Assembly (NCBI GenBank): GCA_040954595.2
Contig: CM082595.2
Location: 9,052,001 to 9,116,000, forward strand
DNA length: 64,000 nt
Source of the DNA: Balanoglossus misakiensis
Taxonomy: Eukaryota > Hemichordata
Direction of reading: 5' to 3'
The translations under genes and the position numbers were made by a program. This document shows positions 49,090 through 57,358 of the stretch, piece after piece. How positions within the stretch are numbered: position 1 is the first letter of the stretch; each line of letters starts with the position of its first letter. Below the pieces are notes generated by a model. That model was given only the letters and a program-made list of their open reading frames with translations, did no database searches and was not told the origin of the DNA.

Positions 49090-49269
49090 GCTCGCATTGG
49101 GGCACAAGTGGACCCCAGACACCATCTGCTTGGCATTCCAATGAAGACACATTATTTATAAACTGATAGCCCTCAATGCATTGATAATAAGCAATGCCAC
49201 CATACACTGTACTGGTAACATTGGTAAGAATTCCATTGCTGCACTCAGGGGGTCCACCACATGTTATTC
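49090..49269 (-). CDS. Modular gene, exon 9: sushi (CCP) module 2
   Basis: A 180-nt symmetrical phase-1 exon: ITCGGPPECSNGILTNVT, VYGGIAYYQCIEGYQFIN, SLECQADGVWGPLVPQCE. The sushi pattern is complete, with one additional early Cys (CGGPPEC). The acceptor is attttttag and the donor GTAAGT. It is the first intact sushi module after the damaged one. Confidence 0.88.
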
Positions 49270-49334
49270 CTAAAAAATAAACAACAAATTAGTGTCATTC
49301 AAGTTGTTGCTAACAATAGATTCAAGAGACAAAT

Positions 49335-49509
49335 TAAGTCTCTCTCATCACTGCACTTTTTTCATTAATTATCTTGGATACAAGACACCAGGCTAGGCAT
49401 ATTTGCATAGCTGGTACGACTTATACACGGCGAAAATGTTTTTTTTTCCTGAAAGAGTGACCTCAAAGCTACAAAATTATGTAGATATCAGCTAGACCGG
49501 ACATCCCCT
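49335..49509. mobile_element. Composite TTAA-element insertion truncating a sushi exon
   Basis: The right end (49440-49509) matches the core and end of the 117-bp family (GTGACCTCAAAGCTAC ... ACATCCCCT) and abuts TTAA (49510-49513) inside the sushi exon. The left end (49335-49393) instead resembles the 347-bp family (GTCTCTCTC, TTTTTTCATTAATTA, GGATACAAGACACC). The two pieces probably derive from separate insertions, or from recombination between families. Confidence 0.6.
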
Positions 49510-49614
49510 TTAACTACTGGATAACCGTCCGAGCATTGGAATGAGACAGAGACATCATACCTTCTATCTCTGTACTGGTCACCACGCCCTCACTAATCAC
49601 AATTTCGGGACAGT
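49510..49614 (-). pseudogene. Modular gene, exon 8: damaged sushi (CCP) module 1
   Basis: After the acceptor (ttgttctgacag) the frame set by the previous exon reads DCPEIVISEGVVTSTEIEG, a good CCP start. The expected continuation DVSVSFQCSDGYPVV lies in another frame. The switch falls at about 49560-49561 and is explained by loss of one base (GAAGG then TATGATGTC). The module then stops where a TTAA element begins, before its third and fourth cysteines. A GTATGA at the frameshift point could act as a donor, which would leave a 54-nt exon in correct phase 1 and skip the broken half. Either this gene copy is decaying, or the exon has been shortened to a linker. Confidence 0.6.
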
Positions 49615-49686
49615 CTGTCAGAACAAGGATCACAATGATAAGAATGCATGCAGACAAATACTTAAACTCATAAATGTCAGTTGTTT

Positions 49687-49916
49687 TAAAGTGAAGGGGT
49701 CGTCGCAATGCGTTTGTTTATAAACATTACAATTCATCCACAAATCCCTCAAATAAGATAATTCTTAGAATGAACGAAGCAGCTGACAGTATCCTAGACT
49801 GTCCATGACAGCAACTGAAGATCCTAGTACGTCGTGGCTGTCTAATTTCAGGGATTTGTGGATGAATTGCAATGTTTATAAACAAACAAACGCAGTGCGA
49901 CGACCCCATCACTTTA
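49687..49916. mobile_element. Foldback element, 230 bp, related to the satellite edges
   Basis: The arms run from TAAAGTGAAGGGGTCGTCGC to CCACAAATCCCTCAAA (49738-49753) on the left. They are mirrored on the right by AGGGATTTGTGGATG (from 49850) to GCGACGACCCCATCACTTTA, with a unique middle of about 80 bp. It lies in the intron between CUB 3 and sushi 1. Its two half-sites recur at the two borders of the 23-kb satellite (22142 and 45553). Confidence 0.85.
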
Positions 49917-50132
49917 TTGAGTGTGATACAAGAGTGTTGCCATTCCTGTCAATGGTCCAAAATTGCATTGCAATTGTAAGAAATTACTGTCTCTGTTTTT
50001 CCAGCTCTTTGAAGTTTCGTAAAAATTCAAAAACATTTGCACCTTTCAATTAATGACTCTAAATCACAAGGAATAAAGGGAGAGTGTGTTTCTAAGAATT
50101 CTGTAACAACTTTTTCTGAAATGTTAGTAAGT

Positions 50133-50343
50133 TACTGTAAAACACTTTATTTTCGCGAGCAAGAGATTTTCGCGAAATACGCGAGAGCCAAAATAGCGTG
50201 AAAATAAAAAGTTGCGTAATTTTTTTGAAGATAAAGATGCAATGAATGAAATAAGAGAACGCGAAAATTAACACTGGCGAAACAGTGGCCTCTCTCGATG
50301 TCGCGAAAAATTTCAACTCGTGAAAATAAAGTGTTTTACAGTA
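50133..50343 (-). mobile_element. CTGTAAAAC-type MITE, copy C, next to a splice donor
   Basis: The most complete copy. The inverted ends TA-CTGTAAAACACTTTATTT and AAATAAAGTGTTTTACAG-TA differ from the interior, which carries the TTTTCGCG motifs. The TA at each end may be a target duplication. On the minus strand the element begins 7 nt after the exon/intron border of CUB 3 (exon low end 50351). Confidence 0.85.
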
Positions 50344-50350
50344 TGTGTAC

Positions 50351-50534
50351 CTGGTGAAAATGAAGCCCTGAATCCTTTAGCTGGTCGTGTTCTACTACTC
50401 CTGAACACAACCGAAAAGTGTCCAATGTCTGTACGGCAATCGGGTGGTGGCACAGTGCCATCAATGACTCCATCAGAATTGCCACTCCATGGACCAATAA
50501 TGACATCATCATCACTCTCAGTAACATTGTATAC
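50351..50534 (-). CDS. Modular gene, exon 7: CUB domain 3, second half
   Basis: A 184-nt exon, phase 0 in and phase 1 out. It begins VYNVTESDDDVIIGPWSG and ends FRSSRTRPAKGFRASFSPG, fitting the D-x-x-x-VY...G...V-x-F-x-S...GF-x-A-x-F pattern of CUB domains. One cysteine (PPPDCRTD) is present. It joins the preceding exon in frame (DYII-VYN). Confidence 0.85.
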
Positions 50535-50569
50535 CTTCAGAAACAAAGACAAATTAAGCATGCATTGTA

Positions 50570-50772
50570 AATACCGTAAAACGGGAAATCTTCACAACAG
50601 GAAATTTTCGCGATATCAAAGGTGGCTACTGTTACGCGACAATTAATTTTCACATTGGCATATTTTACTGCATTGTTATCTCTGAAGCATTTTAAGCGAC
50701 TTTTTATTTTCATATTTTTTGGCTCTCACATAGTTTACGAAAATTTATCGTTCACGAAAATTTTATAGTATT
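50570..50772 (+). mobile_element. CTGTAAAAC-type MITE, copy D (intronic)
   Basis: Starts ACCGTAAAACGGGAAATCTT and ends GAAAATTTTATAGTA, with GGCTCTCACATAG and a GCATTGTTATCTCTG interior. It lies in the CUB 3 intron, about 40 bp from copy E, which is in the opposite orientation. Confidence 0.75.
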
Positions 50773-50812
50773 CAATCCTTGTTGCATTTCCTGCTGTAAC
50801 AGCTACTCAACA

Positions 50813-51022
50813 TACTGTAAAATGGGAAATGTTCGCAAACAATAAATTTTCGCGATCTACGTGAGAGCCATCAAAACATGAAAATAAAAAGTTGCGTAAA
50901 AATGTTTTTCGGGGATAATGATGCAGTGAAATACAAGAACGTGAAAAGTTATTGTTGCATAACACTTGCCTCTTTTGATAACGCGAAAATTTCATGTTGC
51001 AAAAGTATCCCGTTTTACAGTA
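50813..51022 (-). mobile_element. CTGTAAAAC-type MITE, copy E (intronic)
   Basis: Starts TACTGTAAAATGGGAAATGT and ends TCCCGTTTTACAGTA, with TTTTCGCG and GAGAGCC motifs inside. Opposite orientation to copy D. The pair could fold into a large hairpin in the intron RNA. Confidence 0.8.
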
Positions 51023-51187
51023 TATATGTGATTAATTAAATTTCCAAATTGTGTTCCAAAGTTGTATAGTTTGAAGTAATGTCTGCCAAAATTGTCAAAC
51101 TAAAATCACTGCAAAATAATATGACAAATTTTTTAATATGACAAATATTTTTAACATGGCTGACTCATGATCATATCTGATACTCAC

Positions 51188-51372
51188 AATGATGTAATCA
51201 ACATCTGTGTTCCTCTCTAATCCAAAGTTCTCATCAAAGATAAGAGTTAATGGTCTTCCAGTTGGTTCCTTGATTAACCAGCTACACATAACATCATCAG
51301 GGTAAGTGCTAACATCATACCCTGGTGACTGAATCGTGCCAAAACTACGCAGAATTTCAATTCCCTGGCAAC
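51188..51372 (-). CDS. Modular gene, exon 6: CUB domain 3, first half
   Basis: A 185-nt exon, phase 1 in and phase 0 out. It reads CQGIEILRSFGTIQSPGYD, then STYPDDVMCSWLIKEPTG, RPLTLIFDENFGLERNTD and VDYII. This matches the CUB core C...G-x-I-x-S-P-G-Y...Y-P...C-x-W-x-I...L-x-F-x-x-x-F-x-L-E...D-Y. The conserved Trp is intact here, unlike in CUB 2. The acceptor is tctttaaag and the donor GTGAGT. Confidence 0.88.
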
Positions 51373-51609
51373 CTTTAAAGAAACAAGTGACCTATCGGTC
51401 AAAAGAGCTCTGCTGACTTTAACAGTGAAACCTATAGCTGGGCAATGATATGAATACCCTAGGTTTTAATCATAACAATTGTATTCTATTAAACAAAACC
51501 AAACATAGACATCACAAGTATTTAATATCCACATTCAGCCTGATTCATTGTGCTAAAGAAAGAAAGAATTTATTCCTAAAGAACAACATCAAAAGGAAGT
51601 ACCAAGGTA

Positions 51610-52128
51610 CTAATTTGCATATTCATGACCCGATCAAAATTCCAATAAAACAAAATCAGGTAGGGGCACCATAACACACATTCTACCAAATTTCAGCTCC
51701 ATCGTACATGTAGTTAGGGAGAAGAAGATTTTTTACCAAAAATTATATTTTTAGATCTAATTTGCATATTCATGACCCGATCATATCCAAATTTATGAAA
51801 TCAGGTAGGGGCACCATAACACACATTCCTGCCAAATTTCAGCTCCATCGTACATGTAGTTAGGGAGAAGAAAATGTTTGACCAACATTCTATTTTAGAT
51901 CTAATTTGCATATTTATGACCCCATCAAATCCAAATTTACAAAATCAGGTAGGGGCACCATAACACACATTCCTACCAAATTATAGCTAAATATGCAATG
52001 TCGTTTTAACGAAGAAGATTGAAATACCGAAAGTTGACGGACGACGGACAACGGACGCCGGACGACAGACGGACACTTATCAACCTACTGCTACAGCTTG
52101 GCTGACACAAGTGACAGCCAAGCTAAAA
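51610..52128 (-). repeat. Hairpin-headed repeat with three internal tandem units
   Basis: Read on the minus strand, a palindromic head (AGCTTGGCTG paired with CAGCCAAGCT, plus-strand 52095-52124) is followed by GTCCGTC-type short tandem repeats (about 52035-52075). A body then repeats three times with spacing of 147 and 144 bp (plus-strand starts 51610, 51757 and 51901; motif AATCAGGTAGGGGCACCATA). It has the same plan as the 5838 and GGTCCCAT repeats. Intronic. Confidence 0.8.
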
Positions 52129-52506
52129 ATACCAAACAAGGAATAATGAATTCAATCCACAGGTTTGGTGTAATCCTGGCTGCCTTTTATTTTGTGCTAG
52201 GGGATCAAATCACATAATAATTGCCTTCTGGATAAAAAGTCGTACGCGACAGAAGAAATGACTGTTAACTGTATATGACTTCCTTAGGTCAAACCTTTCT
52301 GTCGTTATACATGTAGTTATCAAATTAAACTCATTTAACTTTTTTCACATTTTGTTATTTTTTCTGTTAAAAAGTTCCATAATGACCCAGTATCAGATTA
52401 GCTTATATTATAAACTTCCAGAAAGAATGGCAAAAGAAGATAGATCTGTGATCCTTACAATTCTTACTGGGTTGAAATTCTTTGGGAATGATTTTAAGTG
52501 ATTTAA

Positions 52507-52855
52507 AGGGACAAAGTTTCTCTCACTCGCTGCCCTTTTTCCATTAACTATGTTTGATACAAGACACTGTTTATGTTATTCTACATGTGGATATATAGTG
52601 AATCAACATTCAACCACGCACAACTTCCATCCCGTTTGTAGGATATGAGAGTAAAAATATTGCCAAAATGAATAAACGGTAGAGACAAATTATTCATTTT
52701 GGCGAGTTTTTTCACTCTTGTGTCTACAAGTGGGATGGAAGTTGTTTGTGGTCAAACGTTGTTTCAATATATATCCACATGTAGAATAACATAAACGCTG
52801 TATTGTATCATCATAATTCCTGGAAAAAGGGTAGCGAGAGAGAGTGTTTGTCCCT
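52507..52855. mobile_element. TTAA-flanked MITE, about 350 bp (copy 2 of the 2265 family)
   Basis: Flanked by TTAA at 52503-52506 and 52856-52859. The ends AGGGACAAAGTTTCTCTC and complement, and the foldback interior (GATATATAGTGAATCAACAT, ACTTCCATCCCG), match the element at 2265. Intronic. Confidence 0.85.
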
Positions 52856-52940
52856 TTAAAACATTGTTCTCTTGCATCATGAATCCTTGATTGCCTCTTC
52901 ATTCAAACAACGTCTTGATCAATTTGAATGCGTTACCTAC

Positions 52941-53123
52941 CTGCCCAGTAATGTACATGAAAACCTCTCATTGTAACTGCATCATCACTCTTAATGTCAA
53001 CTCTCATCATACTTTTGGAAGATATGATGACATTGGGTAACTCCATCCCAGAAAATAAAGCAAGTCTGAGGGCAGGATTCAGTTCAGCGCCATCGTATAC
53101 AGACACTTGATCAGCCCCATCTT
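52941..53123 (-). CDS. Modular gene, exon 5: CUB domain 2, second half
   Basis: A 183-nt exon, phase 1 in and out. Joined to the previous exon it gives ...DSDAIN-Q-DGADQVSVYDG, then LALFSGMELPNVIISSKS, MMRVDIKSDDAVTMRG and FHVHYWAG. This is the second half of a CUB domain with the acidic D-Q-V-S-V-Y-D-G site. The usual third and fourth cysteines are absent. The donor is GTAGGT. Confidence 0.85.
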
Positions 53124-53257
53124 CTGTTGCAAAGGAGATAAACGGAAAAGATATAAAAAATAGCATCAAAGACACTTTGCTCCTATTTGCTATGTACATT
53201 TAAATGTGACATACCGTACAATCATAGTGATCACAATTTCCTACACAAAACCATTAA

Positions 53258-53533
53258 GGGGCAAAGTCTCTCTCTCTCTCGCTGCCCCTTTTCCATTAAT
53301 TATCGTTTGATTATCGTTTATGTTATTCTAGATGTGGATATATAGTGAATCAACATTCCATCCCGCTTCATTTTGGGCGAGATTTTTACTCTCATATCCT
53401 AAAAATGGGATGGAAGGTGTGTGTGGTCGAATGTTGATTCACTATATATCCTCATGTAGAATAACATAAACGGTGTCTTGTATCAAACATAATTAATGGG
53501 AAAAGGGCAGCGAGAGAGAGAGACTTCGTCCCT
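53258..53533. mobile_element. Deleted copy of the TTAA-flanked MITE (2265 family)
   Basis: The left end GGGGCAAAGTCTCTCTC follows TTAA (53254-53257); the right end ...ACTTCGTCCCT meets ATAA, a mutated TTAA. The central part of the foldback is shortened relative to the other copies. Intronic. Confidence 0.8.
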
Positions 53534-53877
53534 ATAAGGACACCTTTAGCATTGATGAGGTAATATAAGAATACATCTGATAAAGAATATTTTCACATCC
53601 CAATAAACCAAAATCCAAAACAACTGGAAGAGCCGTTTCTGACATAAGTGGACTTTTGGACCAAAAATGTCTAAAACTACCCACCCCCCTCCTCCCCAGT
53701 ATTGATATTTGTCACATGTTTATGTACACCATAATAACAAATATTGTAGGTCCTTGTAAACCAAATTTTAAGAAATCGGAAAAGTGACTACTGAGAATTG
53801 ACCAGAAATGACAAAAATAAAATGTATTTTTAAAAATATAATTACTAATTTTTGTCATGCTGTAAAACAACTCACAC

Positions 53878-54054
53878 GATTAATTGCATCTGAATCCACT
53901 ACCTGTAAAGTGACAACAAATTCTGTTGTGAATGATGCCAGCTGTCAGTTACAATCTTCATTGTTGAGATAATTCTTGCCTTCAAAATATTCTGTACTGC
54001 TGAGATTCTGTTTATATGACTGTGCTATGAAATTCCCACCACACAAAGAATACA
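53878..54054 (-). CDS. Modular gene, exon 4: CUB domain 2, first half, with in-frame TGA
   Basis: A 177-nt exon, phase 1 in and out, with donor ATC|GTGTGAG. It reads VYSLCGGNFIAQSYKQN, LSSTEYFEGKNYLNNEDCN, then TGA (plus-strand 53945-53947), then QLASFTTEFVVTLQVVDSD. In CUB domains the second Cys is followed by x-Trp (C-x-W); here C-N-TGA sits exactly at the Trp, a TGG-to-TGA change. The sequence on both sides is otherwise well kept, so the change is recent, an assembly error or a polymorphism. It truncates the product if real. Confidence 0.8.
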
Positions 54055-54280
54055 CTGAAAGAAAGAAGAAGTCATCTTAACAGAAACACTTCACAAACAG
54101 GACATCAGCAAGATCACAGTCGAGGTAGGGCAAATATTGCCTACATGTGCAATCTATAATGTTATACCAGGTTCACGTAGGGTAAAATTCGAAACGTTTC
54201 AGAGACACTATTTGCCTAAGGTAAACACAGAGCATTAATGCTTTTAGTTGCCTTGTGTCCACACATGCAAAGTTTATGTG

Positions 54281-54327
54281 TAGTTCGCGAAAATTTATCG
54301 TTTGCGAAAATTTCCAGTTTTACATTA
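54281..54327 (+). mobile_element. CTGTAAAAC-type MITE, terminal remnant (copy F)
   Basis: Only the right end remains: GTTCGCGAAAATTTATCGTT then CCAGTTTTACATTATG. It ends 20 bp from the splice donor of the adjacent CUB exon. Confidence 0.6.
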
Positions 54328-54347
54328 TGTATAAAACTTGGTATTAC

Positions 54348-54549
54348 CTGCTTGCCAAGATGCTTCAAAGCCAGTAGCAGTATGCGAACTATCTGAGAGA
54401 AATTTCACCAACATTGCATTACCACTGCTAATAACTTCATCAGGCTGGTCCGGTCCACTGTATGTGGCAAGAACTTTGGATGAGTCAAACACAGACACCT
54501 CGACAATGACAACAGTATCATGATAAAGTTCAGTGTCAAAATGTAGAAA
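54348..54549 (-). CDS. Modular gene, exon 3: CUB domain, second half
   Basis: A 202-nt exon, phase 0 in and phase 1 out: FLHFDTELYHDTVVIVEV, SVFDSSKVLATYSGPDQP, DEVISSGNAMLVKFLSDSS, TGFEASWQAG. It is a clear CUB second half (G-x-x-x-P...I-S-S-G-N-x-M-x-V-x-F-x-S-D-x-S...GF). It lacks cysteines C3 and C4. It fits exon 2 in sequence (...RISAH-FLHFDTEL) but not in splice phase: exon 2 leaves phase 2 while this exon needs phase 0. Confidence 0.85.
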
Positions 54550-54904
54550 CTGAAAAGAATAAAAAATGTCACAACACACATCATAAATAGTGAGCTGTCT
54601 CAAGCCAATATACATGAAAATAAACACAGTTTCATGACTTAAGCCCCATTAGCTGTAACTTTTTGCATTTTTCAGTATTTCTATTCTGTGTATCAATTAT
54701 AGTTTCTTGTTCAGCTACGCAGGGCAGAGTTAAATCCATAGTCTTAACTTCTCAACGAAACCTATGAGGGCACAATCGGCATTGTTGTTGTTTGAAAACA
54801 TTCGTAAATAATAACAACAGTCAGTACACATACACATGACTCGTTGACAAGCAGAGAGCTGGGTGTGATGGGTTACTCATGAGGAGAGGAACAAGAAAAA
54901 GTGT

Positions 54905-55110
54905 TTAATTTAAATAATAACACATGATAGCGAGGGCAATATCACGATTTGAAGCCTGCATAAGGGATGGTGATCTCTGACCATAATATTGATGATGCCC
55001 GAGCCGCAGGCGAGGGTATCATCAATATTTTGGTCAGAGATCACCAGCCCGAGGGCAGGCTTCAAATCGTGATGTTGCCCGAGCATAATGTGTTATTAAT
55101 TTTATTACGC
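54905..55110. mobile_element. Foldback element with about 90-bp arms
   Basis: The left arm (GATAGCGAGGGCAATATCAC, GATTTGAAGCCTGC, GGTGATCTCTGACCA, ATATTGATGAT) is mirrored by the right arm (ATCATCAATATT, TGGTCAGAGATCACC, GCAGGCTTCAAATCGTGATG, TTGCCCGAGC). The short spacer is GCCCGAGCCGCAGGCGAGGG. The outermost parts pair ATAATAACACAT with ATGTGTTATTAAT. It lies in the intron between exons 2 and 3; sequence to about 55575 may belong to a larger element. Confidence 0.8.
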
Positions 55111-55862
55111 CGAACATTTGAACGTACATACACTGCAGCATGTAGCATGTAGACTCGCGTCCATATGTCGTACGTTGCTGAGAATGTAAAATGTCTCGAT
55201 CTCCCAAGAATTATACGATACCTACTTCGAACTTAGATTATTTTGAAAATACTGCGCTGTTGGTTGCGATTTTTGTGTATTTACTGCCCGTTTGCAGTAA
55301 AATATCATCCAGTAGAACAGGTGTTAAGCCTGTGTGTCGCTTTGAAGCCATATAGATGCGGGAGTTGACTGATCGTGAAGGAAGCCATTGAACGACAGTT
55401 TGGAACGCGCAGAAGTCGTGCCCAGAACACCAAAACAACCAAGTGGGCAATATCAGCGCACGCGACAGGGCTTTATCAACTCTAGCCATGTTATATCACT
55501 TTTTTTTCTATATCACGTGAGCGCGTCTCAGCCAATCACGAAAACGGTATAATACGTGAGGTGTAATAAACACAAAACAAAATTACTGATAAACTAGCCT
55601 GAAGTTATAGATAATGGCCCTTTAATTCAAAAGTTTACCAAAAATCATGTTTGTTATAAGGAAGAAAAAAATCAAATTATTTTTTTTTTAGTTGAAATGA
55701 ATTTAAATCTAATACATGTGTCTGTTTTTTTTTAAAAGTGTTTGTATGTCGAATGGACGGGAAAAGGTGTTTTGTATAGGCAGGTTTCCAGATTAGACAG
55801 AGTTAGTGGTTTATGCAAGTTTTACTGTAAAAAATAACTGGTTTTGGAATTTGACAGTTTAC

Positions 55863-55998
55863 AAGTGAGCACTTATTCTGGATGTTGCAGGTCCCTGGAT
55901 TGTCCAAATACATTCTTGTAGAATGTAATAATTATCATCTGGGTATCCAGTGCTGTGAAAGGTCCCCGATTCACCAGTTTCCAAACCACCACATGTTC
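55863..55998 (-). CDS. Modular gene, exon 2: CUB domain 1, first half
   Basis: A 136-nt exon. Phase 1 entry matches the lectin exon before it (AE-G-TCGG). It reads TCGGLETGESGTFHSTGYP, DDNYYILQECIWTIQGPA, TSRISAH, containing C-G-G, S-T-G-Y-P, and C-x-W with Trp intact. The only plausible GT donor (CACTT|GTAAAC) leaves phase 2. This does not join exon 3, so the border may be altered or a small exon may be missing. The donor lies within a 48-bp sequence repeated in inverted orientation near 57700. Confidence 0.75.
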
Positions 55999-56309
55999 CT
56001 GAATATCATTAAAATAAAAAGAAAGAGTATGTTTGTGTGATGAATGGTCATAAAGATTCAGCTCATCAAGTTGACGAAATTTCATTGATGATAAAATTAC
56101 TTCACCAACAGTGAGTATCCAATGTACATGTATAAAACAATGTTTGTATTAGTATAAATCAAATGTAAAAATTTTGAAACGACATTTATCACACCCGAAA
56201 ATTCCAAGAACCGCATATTATGATTCTCTAAGCTCAAACTATCAGTGTGACAGATGCCAGATTCTTAAAATACTTGGCCCAGTTTTGTTTCTGATTTATA
56301 TTTATGACA

Positions 56310-56504
56310 TACTGTAAAACAGGAAATTTTTCATGATATCAAAAGTGGCAACTGTTATGCGATGATTGATTTTCGCATTCTCATATTTCACGGCATTGCT
56401 ATCTTCGAAAAACATTTTGACACAACTTGTTTATTTTCGCGTTTTTTTGGCTCTCGCATAGTTCGCAAAAATGTATCGCTCGCGAAAATTTCCTGTTTAC
56501 AGTA
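56310..56504 (+). mobile_element. CTGTAAAAC-type MITE, copy G (intronic)
   Basis: The ends TACTGTAAAACAGGAAATTT and AAATTTCCTGTTTACAGTA flank GGCTCTCGCATAG and GGCATTGCTATCTTCG. It lies between exons 1b and 2 of the minus-strand gene. Confidence 0.8.
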
Positions 56505-56744
56505 CAAAATTCTTTGAGGATCAGACTTTCTGCTGACAGTTCAAAAGTAGTCTTTAGTTGCAAAGGAGATGATCATACAAATAACCATACAATTAATGAG
56601 TGGAATTATCTAGCGACAACTGGCCTCAATTTTGAATTTCAAATATAACACCATTCTGCACCCAAGGAGACATCACATGATCTGATCCCCCTTGTTTAAC
56701 TTTTAGTGGTGAGCTCTTCCAAGTACATCTTGTATTGCTTAGGG

Positions 56745-57016
56745 GACTCTAACTCTCTCTCCTTCCCTCCCTTCCACCCCCTCCCCCTCCCTCTCTAGCT
56801 CTCTCCCTCCCCTCTCCCGCCCCTCTCCCTCCCCTCTCCCGCCCCTCTCCCTCCCTCCCACCCCTCTCTAGCTCTCTCTCCCTCCCTACCCCCCTCTACC
56901 CCTCCCTCTCCCTCGAGTTCTCTCTCCCCCTCTCCCTCACTACCACCCTCCCTCCCTCCCTCCCTGTCACTCTCCAGCTCTCTCTCCCTCCCCTCTCACT
57001 CTCCCCTCCCAGCCTC
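56745..57016. repeat. CT-rich low-complexity tract (G-rich on the transcript strand)
   Basis: About 270 bp of CCCTCCC, CTCTCC and CCCTCTC units. The transcript strand is therefore GGGAGGG/GAGAGG-rich, including five GGG runs spaced by one A (plus-strand 56946-56965). It ends about 130 bp from the lectin exon donor. Confidence 0.9.
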
Positions 57017-57142
57017 TCCCTCCCGCTCTTTTGCACACACTCTCTCTTAGTATATATATTGGGAGGTGACTACAGCAGTGCGAGAAAAGTAAAGACCTGA
57101 TGCGAGTAAGGGAAGATTCTAGCTGATTTGAATCAGACTTAC

Positions 57143-57358
57143 CTTCAGCACAAGCTGCTACTTCACACATTGACAGACTGACATCATCACATCTTGCATG
57201 ATACAATGGGTAATTATTTTCAAAGAGGTTTAACCTCACACATTGCCCAGTGGAGGCATCAGGTTCTGTGTCTGCCCATCGACCATCAAAGACACTACCT
57301 TTCCTGCCATCTGAATAATCATATTCCACACTGCCATCTCGATTGGGTCCACTAAATC
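57143..57358 (-). CDS. Modular gene, exon 1b: C-type lectin domain, C-terminal half
   Basis: A 216-nt exon, phase 1 in and out: FSGPNRDGSVEYDYSDGR, SVFDGRWADTEPDASTGQC, VRLNLFENNYPLYHARCDD, VSLSMCEVAACAEG. The preceding WIG plus W-A-D-T-E-P-D, Q-C-V-R-L and C-D-D...M-C-E are hallmarks of C-type lectin folds. E-P-D takes the place of the EPN/QPD sugar-specificity tripeptide; the WND calcium motif is not obvious, so sugar binding is uncertain. The acceptor is ttttatag and the donor GTAAGT. Probably secreted or extracellular. Confidence 0.88.

Noticed and set aside
52095-52128. Helitron 3' end
   Set aside because: The hairpin is followed by CTAA, but it overlaps the stem base rather than standing several bases beyond it, and no 5' TC end or A/T target pair could be defined.
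53945-53947. Selenocysteine at the TGA of CUB 2
   Set aside because: The position is the conserved CUB tryptophan (TGG), and I saw no sign of a selenoprotein context; a point mutation or assembly error is simpler.
55238-55489. 83-codon minus-strand ORF as an exon of the modular gene
   Set aside because: It shows no lectin, CUB, sushi or EGF pattern and lies beside the foldback element at 54905-55110, probably within a larger repeat.
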